From contig NC_088777.1 of NCBI RefSeq assembly GCF_954871325.1, positions 30,295,366 through 30,359,365 on the forward strand: a stretch of DNA of 64,000 nt, read 5' to 3'. This document shows positions 13,001 through 28,000 of this stretch, piece by piece. This stretch comes from Gordionus sp. m RMFG-2023 (Eukaryota; Nematomorpha; Gordioida; Chordodea; Parachordodidae). Position numbers and translations under genes: made by a program. The notes below the pieces were generated by a model. The model was not told the origin of the DNA, made no database searches, and saw only the letters and a program-made list of their open reading frames with translations. Numbering within the stretch: the first letter of the stretch is position 1; the number at the start of each line of letters is the position of its first letter.

Positions 13001-16000
13001 CTCAACCATAGTATTACACTTAGTTTTAATGGATTGCACCTGGCCTGAAGTGGGGAGGGGGTAAAAAGAATAAAAATTGGATATTATTTTCAAATAACAG
13101 GTAACATCTAGCATAAAAGTAAGAAGAAAATTCTCATTCCCCGTCATTTTTGACGGGCTATCTACTAGTGTATATATAATTTCGAAAACGATTGATATCT
13201 AGATTTTAATTTTTGCATCCTGATTAATTTTATGCTCATCACAATTCTAAAAAATCGTATTTTGCGAAAAAACTTCAATTTCTGCATTTTTGAACTAATC
13301 AAGATCTAATGTTAGCGGTAAGGAGGCTAAATTAATTCAATATTAATTACTGATGTTCTCTTTTAGTATGCAAATTTTTTTTTAAATTAAAAGGGTGAGG
13401 ATGGTAAAGTTATCGATTTTAAGTAATAAAGTGGTATACAGGATTGATAATTACGGGGTATTAAAATGAGTGGCCATGACTTGAACTTATGGAAAGCGCC
13501 TAAGGAGAAGGTATGAAATGAAGAATACAAAATAAAAATTTAGAAAAAATTTAAATATTTTTATATATGTCGTATTGGGATATGGAATCATGTGGGATTC
13601 GGAATCCCAACTTAGGGATTCAAGATCTTGAATCCCCACGATTTATTTTCCGAATCCCCATGAAAAAAAAATAAAATAATATAATTACTTTTTCTTATCT
13701 TTTTATGCAGCTGACACCATATAATTAAAAGGCCAAAATAAGGGATTTAAAAAAAAGTAAATAGTATAAAACTAAGGCATATAATAAATGAAAAGGGATG
13801 AGGTTAAGACATTTTTGTTTTAAAAATATATTACTTTTTCTTCTCTTTTTTGCAGCTGGCATCATTTAATTAAAATGCCAAAATAAGGGATTTAAAAAGA
13901 GAATTCAAAAAAAAAGTAAATAGTATAAAATTAAGGCATATAATGAATGAAAAGGGATGAGGTTAAGACTTTTTTGTTTTAAAAAATATTAAAAAATATC
14001 TTTATAAAAAATCCGAATTATTGCAACAATTATTCAATGCAATATGGCATTTTGTTGAACATTTAAGCAGGGACCCGAACCGTTATTTATAACGGTTCAG
14101 TTTGGTTACGGTTCAGTATATAAAAAATTATAATGGTTACGTTTTGGTTACGGTTCTTGAGAAGAAATTTATATAAAGGTTCGGTTCGGCTCAGCTAATT
14201 ATAAAGGTTTATAAAGGTTCATTACGGTTAGAAATTTTTTTTTATTGAAGCAACACCATCTTCTAATTTATTTTTATTATAAGTATCTATGAAATATATA
14301 TATAAAAAATATATAAGATTCAAAATAACTCATTTTTAAATATATTATTTGAACTTATAAGTAATATATTTTCAAGTATAAATGGATTCCTTTTTGTTCG
14401 TTGTGACGATAACACAAATAGCCCCGAAAAAGCCCTTTCTACAGAAACTTGTGTTGCGGGAACCGCCAGTACTATAAGAGCACGTTTATATAATTCTGGA
14501 TATTCAAATTATTTCCATTTCTAGAATATAAAAACTGTAACCGTTTTTTATAAAGGTTCTTTTTACTCCTTCAAAAAATAATTATATCGGTTCGGTTACG
14601 GTTCAGATATTTATAACAAAAGTAAATTTTTTTAAAAGAAATATTTAAGGGGATTCGAAATCTTTTTTTTAAAAAACAATTAAATTATATTTTTTGCCGC
14701 CTGGCTGGCACCAGAAAATTTTATTTTTTAGAGATATTTAATATGTATTACTTTTATGCTATCATTAAATACTCGAAAAAATGGTTTTAATATAAATTAG
14801 ATGTAAAAAAAATAAATATGGCAATGAAAATATTCACGCCCGTTCACGCCTACCACTAAAAAATTTTCGAATAGGCGATTGGCTACAAAAAATAACCTTT
14901 CACTAGAAGCCGAATTTGCCAGAGCTGACCAAAATTTTACTCTCTAATTTTCTCAAAAAAGGAAATAAATTTTCCTGCTTCCAAAACTTCAAAATATTGC
15001 CATTGTTATTTGTTATATTTTTTTAAATTTTATTTTGATAATATTGATATTGGTATAATTTTTAAAAAAATGATAAAACACTAAAATATTAAAACTATAT
15101 AAAAATATGTAAAAATATATAAAATTACTAAATAAAAATATATATTGGTCCTTAGCCTTTTTTAAAAAAAACATTTTGATAATCTCAACTTAAAATTTGT
15201 TCGTTGTTATAAATAATTTAATTATAACAATCTCTAAATGAGTCTGACCTTATTTGGCTCAACCTAAAGATAAATAGTATTTTTACTTATTCATAATTGA
15301 TTTTTAAAAACGGCTAACTCACCATTATAATTTTTTATATACTGAACCGTTATAAATAACGGTTCGGGTCCCTGCTTAAATGTTCAATGAAATGACATAT
15401 GGGTAATTCCATGACAAATCGACCAATGATTCGGCCGACCATCTCAAAAATGAATGACTTTGCATGTTAGTTATATATGTTGTAAATGTTAAGAAAATCA
15501 ATATTTTAGAGTGCTAGCTCAACCAGATCCAAAGATATACGCCTTCAAAGTCGAAAATCGCGAAGTGCGTGATTTCTTTAAATCGTGTTTTTTTAAATAA
15601 TACTTAAGATAGAGTTACAAATTATATATCATTTTATAGCTCTTAAAATTTTACGTTGGAAAATATAAAAAAAATTTAAAAATTTCAAGTGTTTTCTTAT
15701 TTCCGGTAAAAATAACAAATTAACATTGTTAGGAAGGGATTTTTTTTGGGTGTTAATATTCACTAAAAATGTTTATTACCTTTATATTAAACGATTTAAT
15801 GAAAAATCTCGATAGCCATTTTTGTTTTTTAATTTTATATGAATTTTTATTATTTTTATAAATAAATAAATGTAATATAGATGGCGTTATATTAAAATAT
15901 TTTTATAATATATAATTTTTAATAAAAATATCAATAGTATTGTGATTAAAATTAAAAAATCAATTGAGAATAACTAAGAATGATGTCCATTTCTAAGGAA

Positions 16001-19000
16001 AAAAAATATCAGCTTCTAACTATATGCCCCCAACTTGGACCTATCAAAAAATTCAGATGGAATTCAAAGCCACGAATTACTTGGTGAGAAAATCTAAAAA
16101 ATTAATTGAATCAAAAGGATTTATGTCATCTTCCAATATAAAACCTTGGCGAACAATTGGTCAGGAAACTGTGATTATTATAGAAAAATTTTACTCCTCT
16201 GATAAAGTTAGCCGCGCGATGCCCAGGAAAAAGGACTATAAATCCATAATAATCGAAGGGAAAAGGGAGCATTCTCAAAAAAGATTAATTTTAAACAATT
16301 AAAAGAATTATATGAACGATTTAAAGAGATGCACCCGATAATTAAAGTTGGATTTTCTAAATTTGCAGATTTATGGCCAAAAAATTGTATTCTGGCTGGA
16401 TACAGTGGAACACACAGTATGTGTGTTTGTATAATTCATCAAAATTTTAAGCTTATGTTTGTAGTTGCTAATTTGGCAAAACTATTAGCTAGGCCAGAAT
16501 ATCCATTACATAACTATAAAAATATTTTAGCCCAAGCAATATGCAATCCAGCCCTCCCTATGTTATTTATGAGATTGTAACTATTGTCCAGGCTTATTCT
16601 CAATTAAAGAAAAATTAAATGATGTGTTTACCCAAAATGACATAGATCATATATCCTTTAAACAGTGGGTATCTGTTGATAGAAGTAATCTAGAAACAAT
16701 AACAAAATCTTCCTAAGAATTCTTAATTTTTTTTTAGAGAAAATTCCACCTATGCTACGACATTCCTTTATCGCTACCAATCAATCACCATATATTTCAA
16801 AACTTAAACATCTTTTACAACCAAATGAATTTATGATAATTTGTGATTTCTCTGAAAATTATGCATTTATAATCCAAGACGCTGTTTAAGGATTCCACTG
16901 GAATAACAATAAAGCCACTATCCATCCTATGATAGCATATCATAATAATAATGGCAATATAGAAAATCTTAATTATGTGGTAATATCAGAGTCACTTCAA
17001 CATGATGTTATTGCAGTACATTTATATTAGACTAAAATGAGAAAGTTTTTGACCAATCAACTCAACAAAAAGCCAAACAAAATATATAACTGCTCTGACG
17101 GATCAGCTGCACAATATAAAAACAGAAAAATTTTTATAAATCTGTGTTATCATGAATCAGATTTTGGTGTAGCAGCTGATGGCATTTTTCAGCTACATCC
17201 CATGGAAAAGGTCCATGTGACAGCCTTGGCGGAACATTAAAAAGATTAGCAGCACGTTCAATCCTTCAGCGCATCCGTTCTGGCCACATTTTAACGCCAA
17301 TTATTTATATCAATTTGCAAAACAAAACATGCCATCAGCAAATTTTACGTATATAACAAACGAACAATACAATTTGCAAGAGATTAAACTTCGAGAAAGA
17401 TTCAGTTAAGCACGTCCCATGGAACTCGGGAAATACATGCTGTATTTCCTTTGAGTTTAAGAAAGTTTAAATCAAAAATATATTCATATGCAGAGGACTT
17501 TCAAATTAACAGTATCTCAAATGCTGATAATTTGCCTTTTGCCGATAATTTGTTTTTTGTCGATATTAAAGGATTCGTAAAATGTGTTTATGACGATTTT
17601 TGGTGGTTAGCCACAGTACTAAAAAAGAATGAAATTACAGAGATATATATATCCTTTTTACATCCCCATGAACCATCACCATCCTTCTTTTACCCCACAA
17701 TTGAGGAAAAGATATGGTTACCCATTAATCAAATAATAACGATAGTAGATCCTATTATAATGACAGGACGTACCTACAAATTATCGTCTCAAGAAATTCT
17801 ATTAATAAGAACAAAATGGGATAAGATTAAAACAAGAGGTATTTTTTTTTATAATTGTTTGTGTATAAAATTTTAAAATATGTTTATTTTACAATATAGC
17901 GTCCAAATAAAATAATATCTGTATGGGCTGCCTGTTTACATATCGCCCCAAGATATCATTCTTAATTATATAATCACAATACTATTCATATTTTTATTAA
18001 AAATTATATATTATAAAAATATTTTAATATAACGATATCTATATTACATTTATTTATTTATAAAAATAATAAAAATTCATATAAAATTAAAAAAAACAAA
18101 AATGGCTATCGAGATTTTTCATTAAATCGTTTAATATAAAGATAATAAACATTTTTAGTGAATATTAACACCCAAAAAAAATCCTTTCCTAACAATGTTA
18201 ATTTTTTATTTTTACCGGAAATAAGAAAACACTTGAAATTTTTTAATTTTTTTTATATTATCCAACGTAAAATTTTAAGGGCTATAAAATGATATATAAC
18301 TTGTAACTCTATCTTAAGTATTTTTTAAAAAACACGATTTAAAAAAATCACGCAATTCGCGATTTTCGACTTTGAAGGCGTATATCTTTGGATCTGGTTG
18401 AGCTAGCACTCTAAAATTTTGATTTTATTAACATTTACAAATAACTAACATGCAAAGTTTCATTCATTTTTGAGATGGTCGGCCGAAAATCTTATTTTTT
18501 GGTCGATTTGACGTGGAACCCATATTGCATTGAATAATTGTTGCAATAATTCGGATTTTTATAAATATATTTTTTAAACCAAAAAATTCTTAACCTCATC
18601 CCTTTTCATTCATTATATGTCTTAATTTTATACTATTTACTTTTTTTTAATTCTCTTTTTAAATCCCTTATTTTGGCCTTTTAATTATATGGTGCCAGCC
18701 GCAAAAAAAGAGAAGAAAAAGTAATTATATTATTTATTTATTTTTCATGGGGATTCTGAATATTTTTTAAATATTTTTAAAAAAAGATTCCGAATACCCA
18801 CGTTGGGATTCCGAATCCCACATGATTCCATATCCCAATACGACAATAAGATTGGTGATGAGATGGATTTAAGCGATTGTTAGAAAAAAATAATTATAAC
18901 ACACGAGCGTATTAGAATTAATGTGGTTTCAATTCCAATTAAAGGCCTAGAAATGATAAATTTGCCGGCCCAGTTCTAATTTTTTAAGAAGGTTGCCTGA

Positions 19001-22000
19001 CCTGGTTTATTAAAATCCAGGCCTGGCCCGTTTTTTAAATACAAGGCCTATCATAAATATGTAGTTGAAGACCAAAATAAACAGTTCCTTATAATATTGG
19101 GGAGTGGTTAAATTAAAAATATTATATTTTATAGATTATTACATATAAAATATAAGAATTCACATTATATAATATGTCCTATTTCTGTCTGATAATCTGA
19201 CCATGTTTTGAGATTAAATTAATATTCAAGATTATGATCTAAAATATGAGTTAAAAAACTAATAATAATGTAGATTGTACTGTCACTCTTATTTAAATGG
19301 GGTTATATTTTTTGTCACGGCCGCCTGCTATTTTTTCCCCGGCTAAACTTTTTCTGACTTTGCGACCATATGAAGAAAATACAAACATTTTATTTGAAGT
19401 ATAGATAAATATATAAAAATACAAATATTTTACCAATAACCTTTTTGACCAGCCCTTTAATTTTTTCACTAGCCCTGCCCAAATAAATTAATTCAGACGG
19501 CCGGAACCATGGTCCGGCATATCAGTTCCAATATATAATAATGGGTTACCATTTGGGAAAAATGGTGAATATAAATAAGAGAAGAAATAGCGGGTATAAA
19601 AAGGGATGTTTTTATTAGGATTGATTGGGTAAATAGAGGAGGATCCAGAAGTTTTGATCACAAATTAGTTAGATAAAAATTATTACTTTTCCTGTGTTTT
19701 TGTAATGATAGTTACTCCCCTTCCTTCATAATATATGCGAAATAAGTATAATTTACTTTCCGAGTAAAATGTGAGGTCTAGACTTTTACCAAAATCTGTG
19801 AGCTTCAATACAAAGACTTCCCGGTTGGCAAAATAATCAGTGTTCCTAAAATTTTGCAATTCCCTTGATAAGATCTGTAAATGACTGAAATCCCTATTAA
19901 ATAAATATATATTTACTAATGAATAAATTAATTACAAGTTTAAAAGCTCAATTTATCAAAAACTTGAAATTAATATAATGAAGATTCATGTTCCAATTAT
20001 ATATAAATATTAAGGTAATAAATATATTAGAGACCTGTAGGTACCATTTGCACAGCCTGCCCTGTTTTAAAAAAAAAAATTGGCATGGCCCAGTCTAGAT
20101 TTTTTTAAATATATTATATTTGTTTTCAATTTTTATAGATAATAATGGCTATTTAAAATATACAGCCCGACCTGGGTATCTTAAAAAAATTAAATTATGG
20201 CCTAACCCCTGTAATTGTATCAAAATATATTTTCTTATAATTAAGATCATCTTGAAGAATGGAACCATATCATGAGAAAATGATAAATAATTCAAAACTC
20301 TTGCTTTGGCTTCCATTATTAATAAAAAAAACCCTTAAGGAAGGATCCATTCCTACAATCTAATAAATATTTGCATTTTGTATGATTACTATAGTAATTT
20401 AGACTCATATGACTTTATTCACGCATTTCAATATATCATATCAATAATGTCAATCATCATAATAATATATTGTATATGGCATTTATAATATTAATAATAT
20501 ATATTATAACAAATCCGCACACATAAGATTTTACAACTCCTCAATCAGCCTATTTGTAGGTTTCCTAGATCTTTGTGATTTCCGCCTTTCTAGTTCTCCG
20601 TTACCTTCCACATTTTCCAAAATCTCAACTATTTCCGACTTTCAATTTTCTTCCTCTCTCTCTGACTCCATATTTTCTTCCTCTATCCCAGACTTCTCCA
20701 TTTCTTTAGCTATCTCCCGTTTTCGAAGTTGATCCGCACGCTTTCGTAACATTCTATTCGCTTTCTACCAAATAAGAATATCTACCAGTTCTGGAATTTA
20801 TAATTCCTTCTCTCCAACCTGAATTGATTTCATTATGTACCCATACCGGTTGTGCACGAATTCTCTCATTTGAATATGTTCATGGTGCGCTGTTTTTTGT
20901 CGTATATTAGATCGTTCCATCTCATCCTTAACATTTGGATGTAACCAATCTAATCCAGTTTTTAGATTTCGCCCCAACAATAATTTTGCCGGTGAACGTC
21001 AAGTTGATTGGTGCTCCCTCATTCTGTATGCGGTCCAGTGGCTCCTACACTTTTTGAGCGAATGAAGCAGAATACCCCCATGAAAAGTACCCCCTTGAAA
21101 AGTATCCCCCCCCTTCGAAAAAATGATAATTATGACACCCATAAATATCAAAAATAATTTGTATTGCATCAATTTTTAATATATAATATAAATAAAATGC
21201 AAAAAATATAACTTTATAAATATTATTTTTAAATTAATAATTTAGATAAATTAGGGGAAGAGAAAGCGAAAGAATTTATAATTTCATCAGTATTTAATTG
21301 TTTAAATAAAATTTTTTCCATTGATAATATGGTTAAATTATTGAGAAAAGAATCTTTCATGGTACTGCGCAGTCTTGTTTTAATTAATTTAATTTTACTC
21401 ATAACTCTTTCGGCAGTACATGAGGTTGTGGGAATGGTTAATAAATATTTATATAAAATTCTTAAATTAGGGAAAGCAGAAAAATTTAAAAGTGTAAAAT
21501 AAATGAATAGTATTTCCAATCTGAATCGTAAGTCCCTAAATTATCATCATCATCAGAAGAAGCTAAATAATGTATTGGTAAAAATATTTTAATTAAATAA
21601 ATTTACAATTCTCAGAATCTGACAAATCTTTAGATTCTTGAACCTCTAGGTCATGAGTAATAATTACATTCCCCATTTTGGCCATCTTATAAATATTTCT
21701 AAACTTCAACATTTCTTCGAAAATTTGACTTGAATTTAAATTGTAAAATTCACAGATATCCTCGATATCTTCTTTAATAATTGATTTTTCTGTCATTCCC
21801 TTTGGCGTAAAAAATGATGTTTGATGTAAAAATTTCATGGAATCATCATTAAATCTTTCGTTAAACTGCATAATAATTAAATCGAGTGCAGCATAAAACA
21901 CACCTATTTTAAAGCTAAAAAAAATTTCTATATTTAATGATGAAAGTATATACCTCTCCTTTTTGTATTGTAATGTTTGAAGTCTAGAACTTTCAAAATC

Positions 22001-25000
22001 AAAATGTAGATTTCTCTCCTTCATAAAATCTTGCGCCTTTGAAAAAACATCCAAAAATTCAGTGTTATTATCTATTAGATTAAAAAATAATTAAGACAAT
22101 AATTTATATTATACTTCTCAAATTAATCAAGCAATCTTTTGTCAATTGAATTTGATTTATTGCATACCATATATCCTTCGAAATGGTTTGCAATTTTGTA
22201 CAAGCCAAACTTGTTATCAACAATATTTTATCCAAAACACAAAGTGATAAGATAAAATCAAATTTTTCTATTCTAAAGACTATAGCACTAGCCATAGTGG
22301 AAGTGGCAGGATCTTCAGAATCCTTTAAATTTGTTAAAGCTGCCCTCAAGGCATCATAAAGTTGAAAAAATTTTACAATAGCTTTATATGACGATAGCCA
22401 GCTTCTAAATAAAAAAAACATTTAAAATTTAAATAAATAAGGAACTATTACCGAGTGGTATTCTTGACGCGTAGAAATCGTTGCGATTTTTTCAGATCAT
22501 ACTGAAATTTTTTGAGTACCTCATATCTTTTTACACCATTAAAATAGACATAAATCTCATCTAGTATTCCTAGAACATTTCGAAGTTCTTTAATTGATTG
22601 GCATAATTGAACAACGATTAAATTTAATCGATGACAATAACACCAAATAAAAGCTGCCTTTGGCGCCTCTGCTCTAATCAAGGCTTGCACTCCATTGATT
22701 CTTCCACTCATGTTTGAGGCGCCATCATAACTTTGCCCAACTAGATATTCAAGGGGTAAATTCATCGAGCCAAGTTTGGATATTATATTATGCTTTATAT
22801 CGAGACCTGTGGTATTTCCCGTACAATATATGTCAATCAGTCTTTCAACAGGCTTCGGCGTCTCACTATTTTCAACATACCTTACTATCAAAGCTATTGC
22901 TTCTGTCGAAACATCGTATGTGCCATCAACTATGATTGAAAAGCACCTGTTAAATGTAATCTCATTTTGAATTTTTTTTATAACCATATTTTTCATGGTT
23001 TCAATGAGAATGTTTATGTTATTATATGATAATTGATTTGAATATAATTTCGTTTTTAATCTCTTATTTTTTTTATCCTTTTTTCTTTCTTCATTTTGCT
23101 GTATATACATTTTTAGTATAGGTTCAGAATCTGCAATAAGCTTAATAAGGGCCATCATATTGCCTTCTTGTTGCCTGTTCCCCCAGAAGGCTTGGTTACG
23201 AGATATTAAATAATCTAAACATCTTATTATAATTCTTATAATAGAACGGTTATTATCTACACATTCTTTCTGAGGTGTTATAAATTTTAATATCGAATTT
23301 TTATTATGAGAAAGCCTTCCATAATCGGCCATCATATGTGCCTGTGAAGGTTCATGCAGAATAATATCACGATTAATATTTTGCCATTTATCTAGACCTT
23401 CACATGTCCATTTTGAATTAGCGTGTGGACCACCAAATAAGAGACATGTTAAGCAAAAATTTTTATACATTTTAATAGTATAAGTAATCCAATTTCTAGG
23501 AATTTTGCTATTGTCAATATTGGTTAATATTTTTAGGCATATTTTAAAATTGGAAAAATAATTTATGACAAGAAATTTCGGATAACAAATTTACTAAACA
23601 TCGACCAAAATTTCCGTCAATATATTAAATTAAATATTAAGTGGGGGGGGGGGGGGGGTCTTATTGTTATAAACCAGAAATCACATGATCATGATGGATG
23701 CAAAAAAAAGTACCCCCACTCAAATTTACTGAAGCAGTTGCTTCGGACCCCCCCCCGTTGTAGGGGCCCCTGATGCGGTCAAAACTTCTCCCATAGCTTC
23801 CTCTGACTCCCTAATATCTTTTTTAGTGGCAAAATATAGACTCTTAAGTTTTTGTATTGTTCTTTCAGATAACCCATTCGTTTTGGGATGGTAAGGTGTT
23901 GAATGTATTAATTTAATATTTTTTTCTAAACAGAATTTCTGAAATTCCCCAGAAATAAACTGAGGGCCATTATCTGGCTCAATTTATCTAGACGTTCCAA
24001 AACGTGCGAACCATTTTCCTAGAGCCCAGTTCATTGTGGTTCTCTCTCATCCACTCGAACTCAACCCATTTAGAATGCGCATCAATTCCAACTAACCATG
24101 AATACAAATCAATAGGTCCCGCGAAATCCAAATGAATGCGTTCCCGTGGCATATTAGAGATGTTCCACGAATATAACGGAACCTCCATTATGTTCGACCG
24201 GTTACTTTGACATGGCATACATTGACGAACATGTTGTTTAATGTTTTTATCGCAATTAGGCCATCAACAATACAATCTAAAAATTGATTACATAGCATTT
24301 ATTCCTGGATGCCCTCTTGTATAATAGTTAATATTGATTTCCTCAACGCGGTTGGAATTACCAACTTTCCATTCCATTCAATGACATCATGATCTACTGA
24401 CAATTCCTCTTGACGATTATTAAAACAAACTAACTCTGCATCATTTTTCGCATCAAACCCAACCCATCCTCGCTCAATGTTTTAATTACTTTTTTAAGCA
24501 ATTAATCATTCCTTGTTTCTTTCTGGAATTCAAATTGACTAATATTTATATCATGCAAATTAAGAGCTCTGATTTTTAATGCATGTTTTTAATCGTTATT
24601 TGACTCCATACCTACTACTGGCAGTCTAGATAATGTAACAGCTACTATATTTTCTTTTCCTGGTCGATATTCAATATCAAAATCATATGTGAACATTTTC
24701 CATGCGGCGGCGCGTTAATCGACTATTGGATATTTTTTGGAGTTTCCGTTTATCACCAAATAATTTTTTCAAAGGTTTGTGATCTGTTCGCAATATAAAT
24801 TTTCGTCCAAAAATGAAAGTTTGAAATTTTTCAATTCCAAACAAAAGTGCTCGTGTTTCTTTTTCTATTGGTGCATAATTTTTCTCTGACTCCAATAATG
24901 TTCGCGAAGCAATGCGATAGGTCTGAACACCCTTTTTCACTAAATGACACAGCACAGCTCCAAAACCAGTGTTGGACGCGTCACATTCCAATATAATTGG

Positions 25001-28000
25001 CAAGTTTGACGAATTTGGAATTACGTTTTAATTGTTGGCAAAAGCTGTTTTATTTTATCAAATACCTCTTGTTCCCTTTCAGGCCAACCCCATGAACTTT
25101 TAATGTTTGTTAATTTATGCAGTAGAGCGGCGATACCATGCAGATGTGGTAAAAATCTCTCGTGATACATAAGTCCTAAAAAAGATCATAATTGGTGTAT
25201 ATTCTTAGGAGTTGTTATCCTTCGAATGGCATCTATTTTTTCTTTCGCTGGGTGCATGCTATTTTTGTCTATTACAAAACCTCAAAAAGAAATTGATTCT
25301 TTTAAAAAACGTATTCCCATTTTGCCTTCATACCAACCAATTTTAATTTCATTAATAGTTTTCACATTGTTCAAATGTTCTACATCATTTTTCCCCATTA
25401 TGATAATATCGTCCAGGTATACTTCTGTCATTTGGCAGTCCTGTAATAAATTTTCCATATATCGTTGGCGGCCACCAAAATGGCCGAAGGGCATACATTG
25501 ATATCGGAATTAACCAATATGGGTTGCTATGGCTAAGTACTTTTGAAATCTCTTTTATTGGTAATTGCAAATAGGCATCTTTCAAATCTATGACCGTAAA
25601 TTTCAACCCCCTTTGTAATTTGGTCAATAGATCGTCCACCGTTGGTATTATATGATAATAATATAAAATAAACGAGTTTAATGTCACCTTAAAATCCACA
25701 CAAATCCTGATTTCTCCATTTGTTTTGCGCACATTCACTGTTGGAGTAGCCCAAGTCATACGCGTTTTTGTTGGGTCAATCTCCTTCAATATTCCTGATT
25801 TAACCAATCTATCGAGTTCCATTTCAATGGGTTTTCATAATGGAAAAGGTACTCTCGCGGGTCATGATTTCGGCCTTGCTGCCTCACTCAGTTGTATGCT
25901 AGCTAACTTCCATATCATTCACTCGTCCTGGCTTATCATCAAGAACATTAATTATGTCGTCATCCCAGCAATTTTTTTATCGATTGTTATAACATCTTTA
26001 CTTGTGATACTTCGTATGGTAACTTATCGTGGAATAAGCATATTAAATGCCAGTATCCATGGCAGTCCAAATAATGGTATGTCATTTAAACGGGTAACCA
26101 CAATCGGTAATGATCTGCTTATCTTTTCAAGTCGCACCCTTACAATAGTTTCACCAAGTAAGTCCAGCTGTTGGTTACCGTAAACTGACAATGGTTTTGT
26201 TGGTCCAAGTTTTGGTGTGCCAATTTCATCCCAATATTGTTTTCCAATTACAGATAACTGTGCGCCCGTATCATAATCAAATTCAATTGGTACTCCGTTT
26301 ATCCTAGCGGATATCTTAACACTGTTTCTACCAATTTGGGAGATGTTATTAATTGAATCTGATGAGTCATTGACATCTTGATGCAGTATTTTGCATAGTG
26401 CCCTACCTTTTGGCAATAGTAACATTTCACCCTTGATGCAAAACACTGGAAAGAGGTGTGAGTTCTTCCACATCATAAACAGTCATGGCACTTACTCATT
26501 ATTGCAATTTATTATTATCTCTATACTTAAAATTATTATTTTTATTATTATTATTGTAATAACTAAAATTTCCTTTTTTTATTATTATATGGGTACTTTT
26601 GATTAAAAAGATTTCCTTGATTATTCTCTTAGCTCCTTAGGTTTATTGACTTTTTTTACCATCATATTTGTAACTTCATTCTCAGCTCTTTCCATTGCCA
26701 AAGCCATATTTAAAACTTGTTGAATGATCCTTTCTCCCATGTCATTTATTCCATCTGGAAATCTTATGCGAATATCTTTCTCCAATGTAGCCATTTTGAT
26801 TCCAGCCACCATCTGATCCCTCAATCTCCCATCAAGGTCAGATTCAAATTTACACTCTTGTGCCAATCTATTAAGCCAACCTGCAAACTCAGCACTGTTT
26901 CACCTTCCCTTCTTCCTATCCGAATAAACTTAATTCTTGAGCTGAATATAGTTGAAAGGAGCTTAAATGCTGCCTTACCCACTTCAACTATCTCTTCATA
27001 ATTAAGTTCCTTCAAGATTCTTGGATATATTAATGACCTCATCTCTGTTAAATTACTAATCCCGATGTATGCAAATAATATTTTTTTCTTGTTTTTACTT
27101 ATTTATTAATATTCCTCTTATCTCCAATACATCATCTATATATTCAATATAATCTTGAAAATTGTTTTGTTTGCCAGTTATCAAATTTAAATTGTGCAAT
27201 ATTATTTACTTGGTTAACATTACTCGTTTCACTTGATATATTCATCAACACTAGTAATTGGTTTTTTTTCTTTATTCATAATAAGAAATTTCGTCTCGAA
27301 TATAGTAATTTAGACTAATATGACTTTTCACGCATCATATATTTTTTTTTCTCTTTAGCTTTCACCTTTTCTGGTGGTAAGCTCCTTTAACATCTCCCTC
27401 CATTTTATGTTATTCATACAATCTCTTTTATCTAATTTATACTTATTTATATTGGCTCTAACTTTATGGCCCTATTGAAGTTTTGGCCTTCCTCTTTTAC
27501 GTTTGCCCATCAATTCCAAACTCTCAACTCTATTTCCTATGTAGTTCATAGGCTTTCTCGTTGTGTGCCCATACCACCTAAGTCTGTTTACCATTAACTT
27601 AGTCTTAATGGGCATGCACTACCTTTTAAACTACTTATTATTCTTGTACTGCGCACTTTATCCTTTCTTGTTACCCCAGCAATCATCCTCAGCATTCTCA
27701 TCTCCATAGTTTGTAGACTTCTCTCGTCTGATTCTTTGGTTGGCCATGTTTCCGAACTATATAGAATAGTTGGTTGTACTATGGAACTGTAAATTTTTCC
27801 CTTTAATTTGTGTGGGATTCTTTTGTCAAATAGCACTCCAGATAAAGATCTCCAATTTAACCAGCCTTGATTAATCTTACTCTTTATCTCTTTTTCTATT
27901 GTGCCGTTTGTTTGAATAGTGGAGCCCAAATGTTTGCAGCTTTCAATTGCCGATATCTGCCATTCATTTATATCAATACTCTCTGTTTCATCTCCTCCTA

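Larger units (their letters stand above)
13569..18844. mobile_element. Foldback element with arms of about 0.5 kb, interrupted twice
   Basis: The left arm is 13569-14067. The right arm is 15375-15400 plus 18526-18844. The arms are inverted copies: the outermost GTCGTATTGGGATATGG reappears reversed at 18828-18844, and the innermost TTGAACATTTAAG reappears reversed at 15375-15387. A hAT-like core fills the apex (14068-15374) and a Sola-like element sits in the right arm (15401-18521). The left arm has an extra tandem unit. No target duplication was recognised at the outer ends. Confidence 0.7.

Noticed and set aside
14063-15380. An 8-bp direct target duplication for the hAT-like core
   Set aside because: The flanks CATTTAAG and CTTAAATG are reverse complements belonging to the foldback arms, not a direct repeat.
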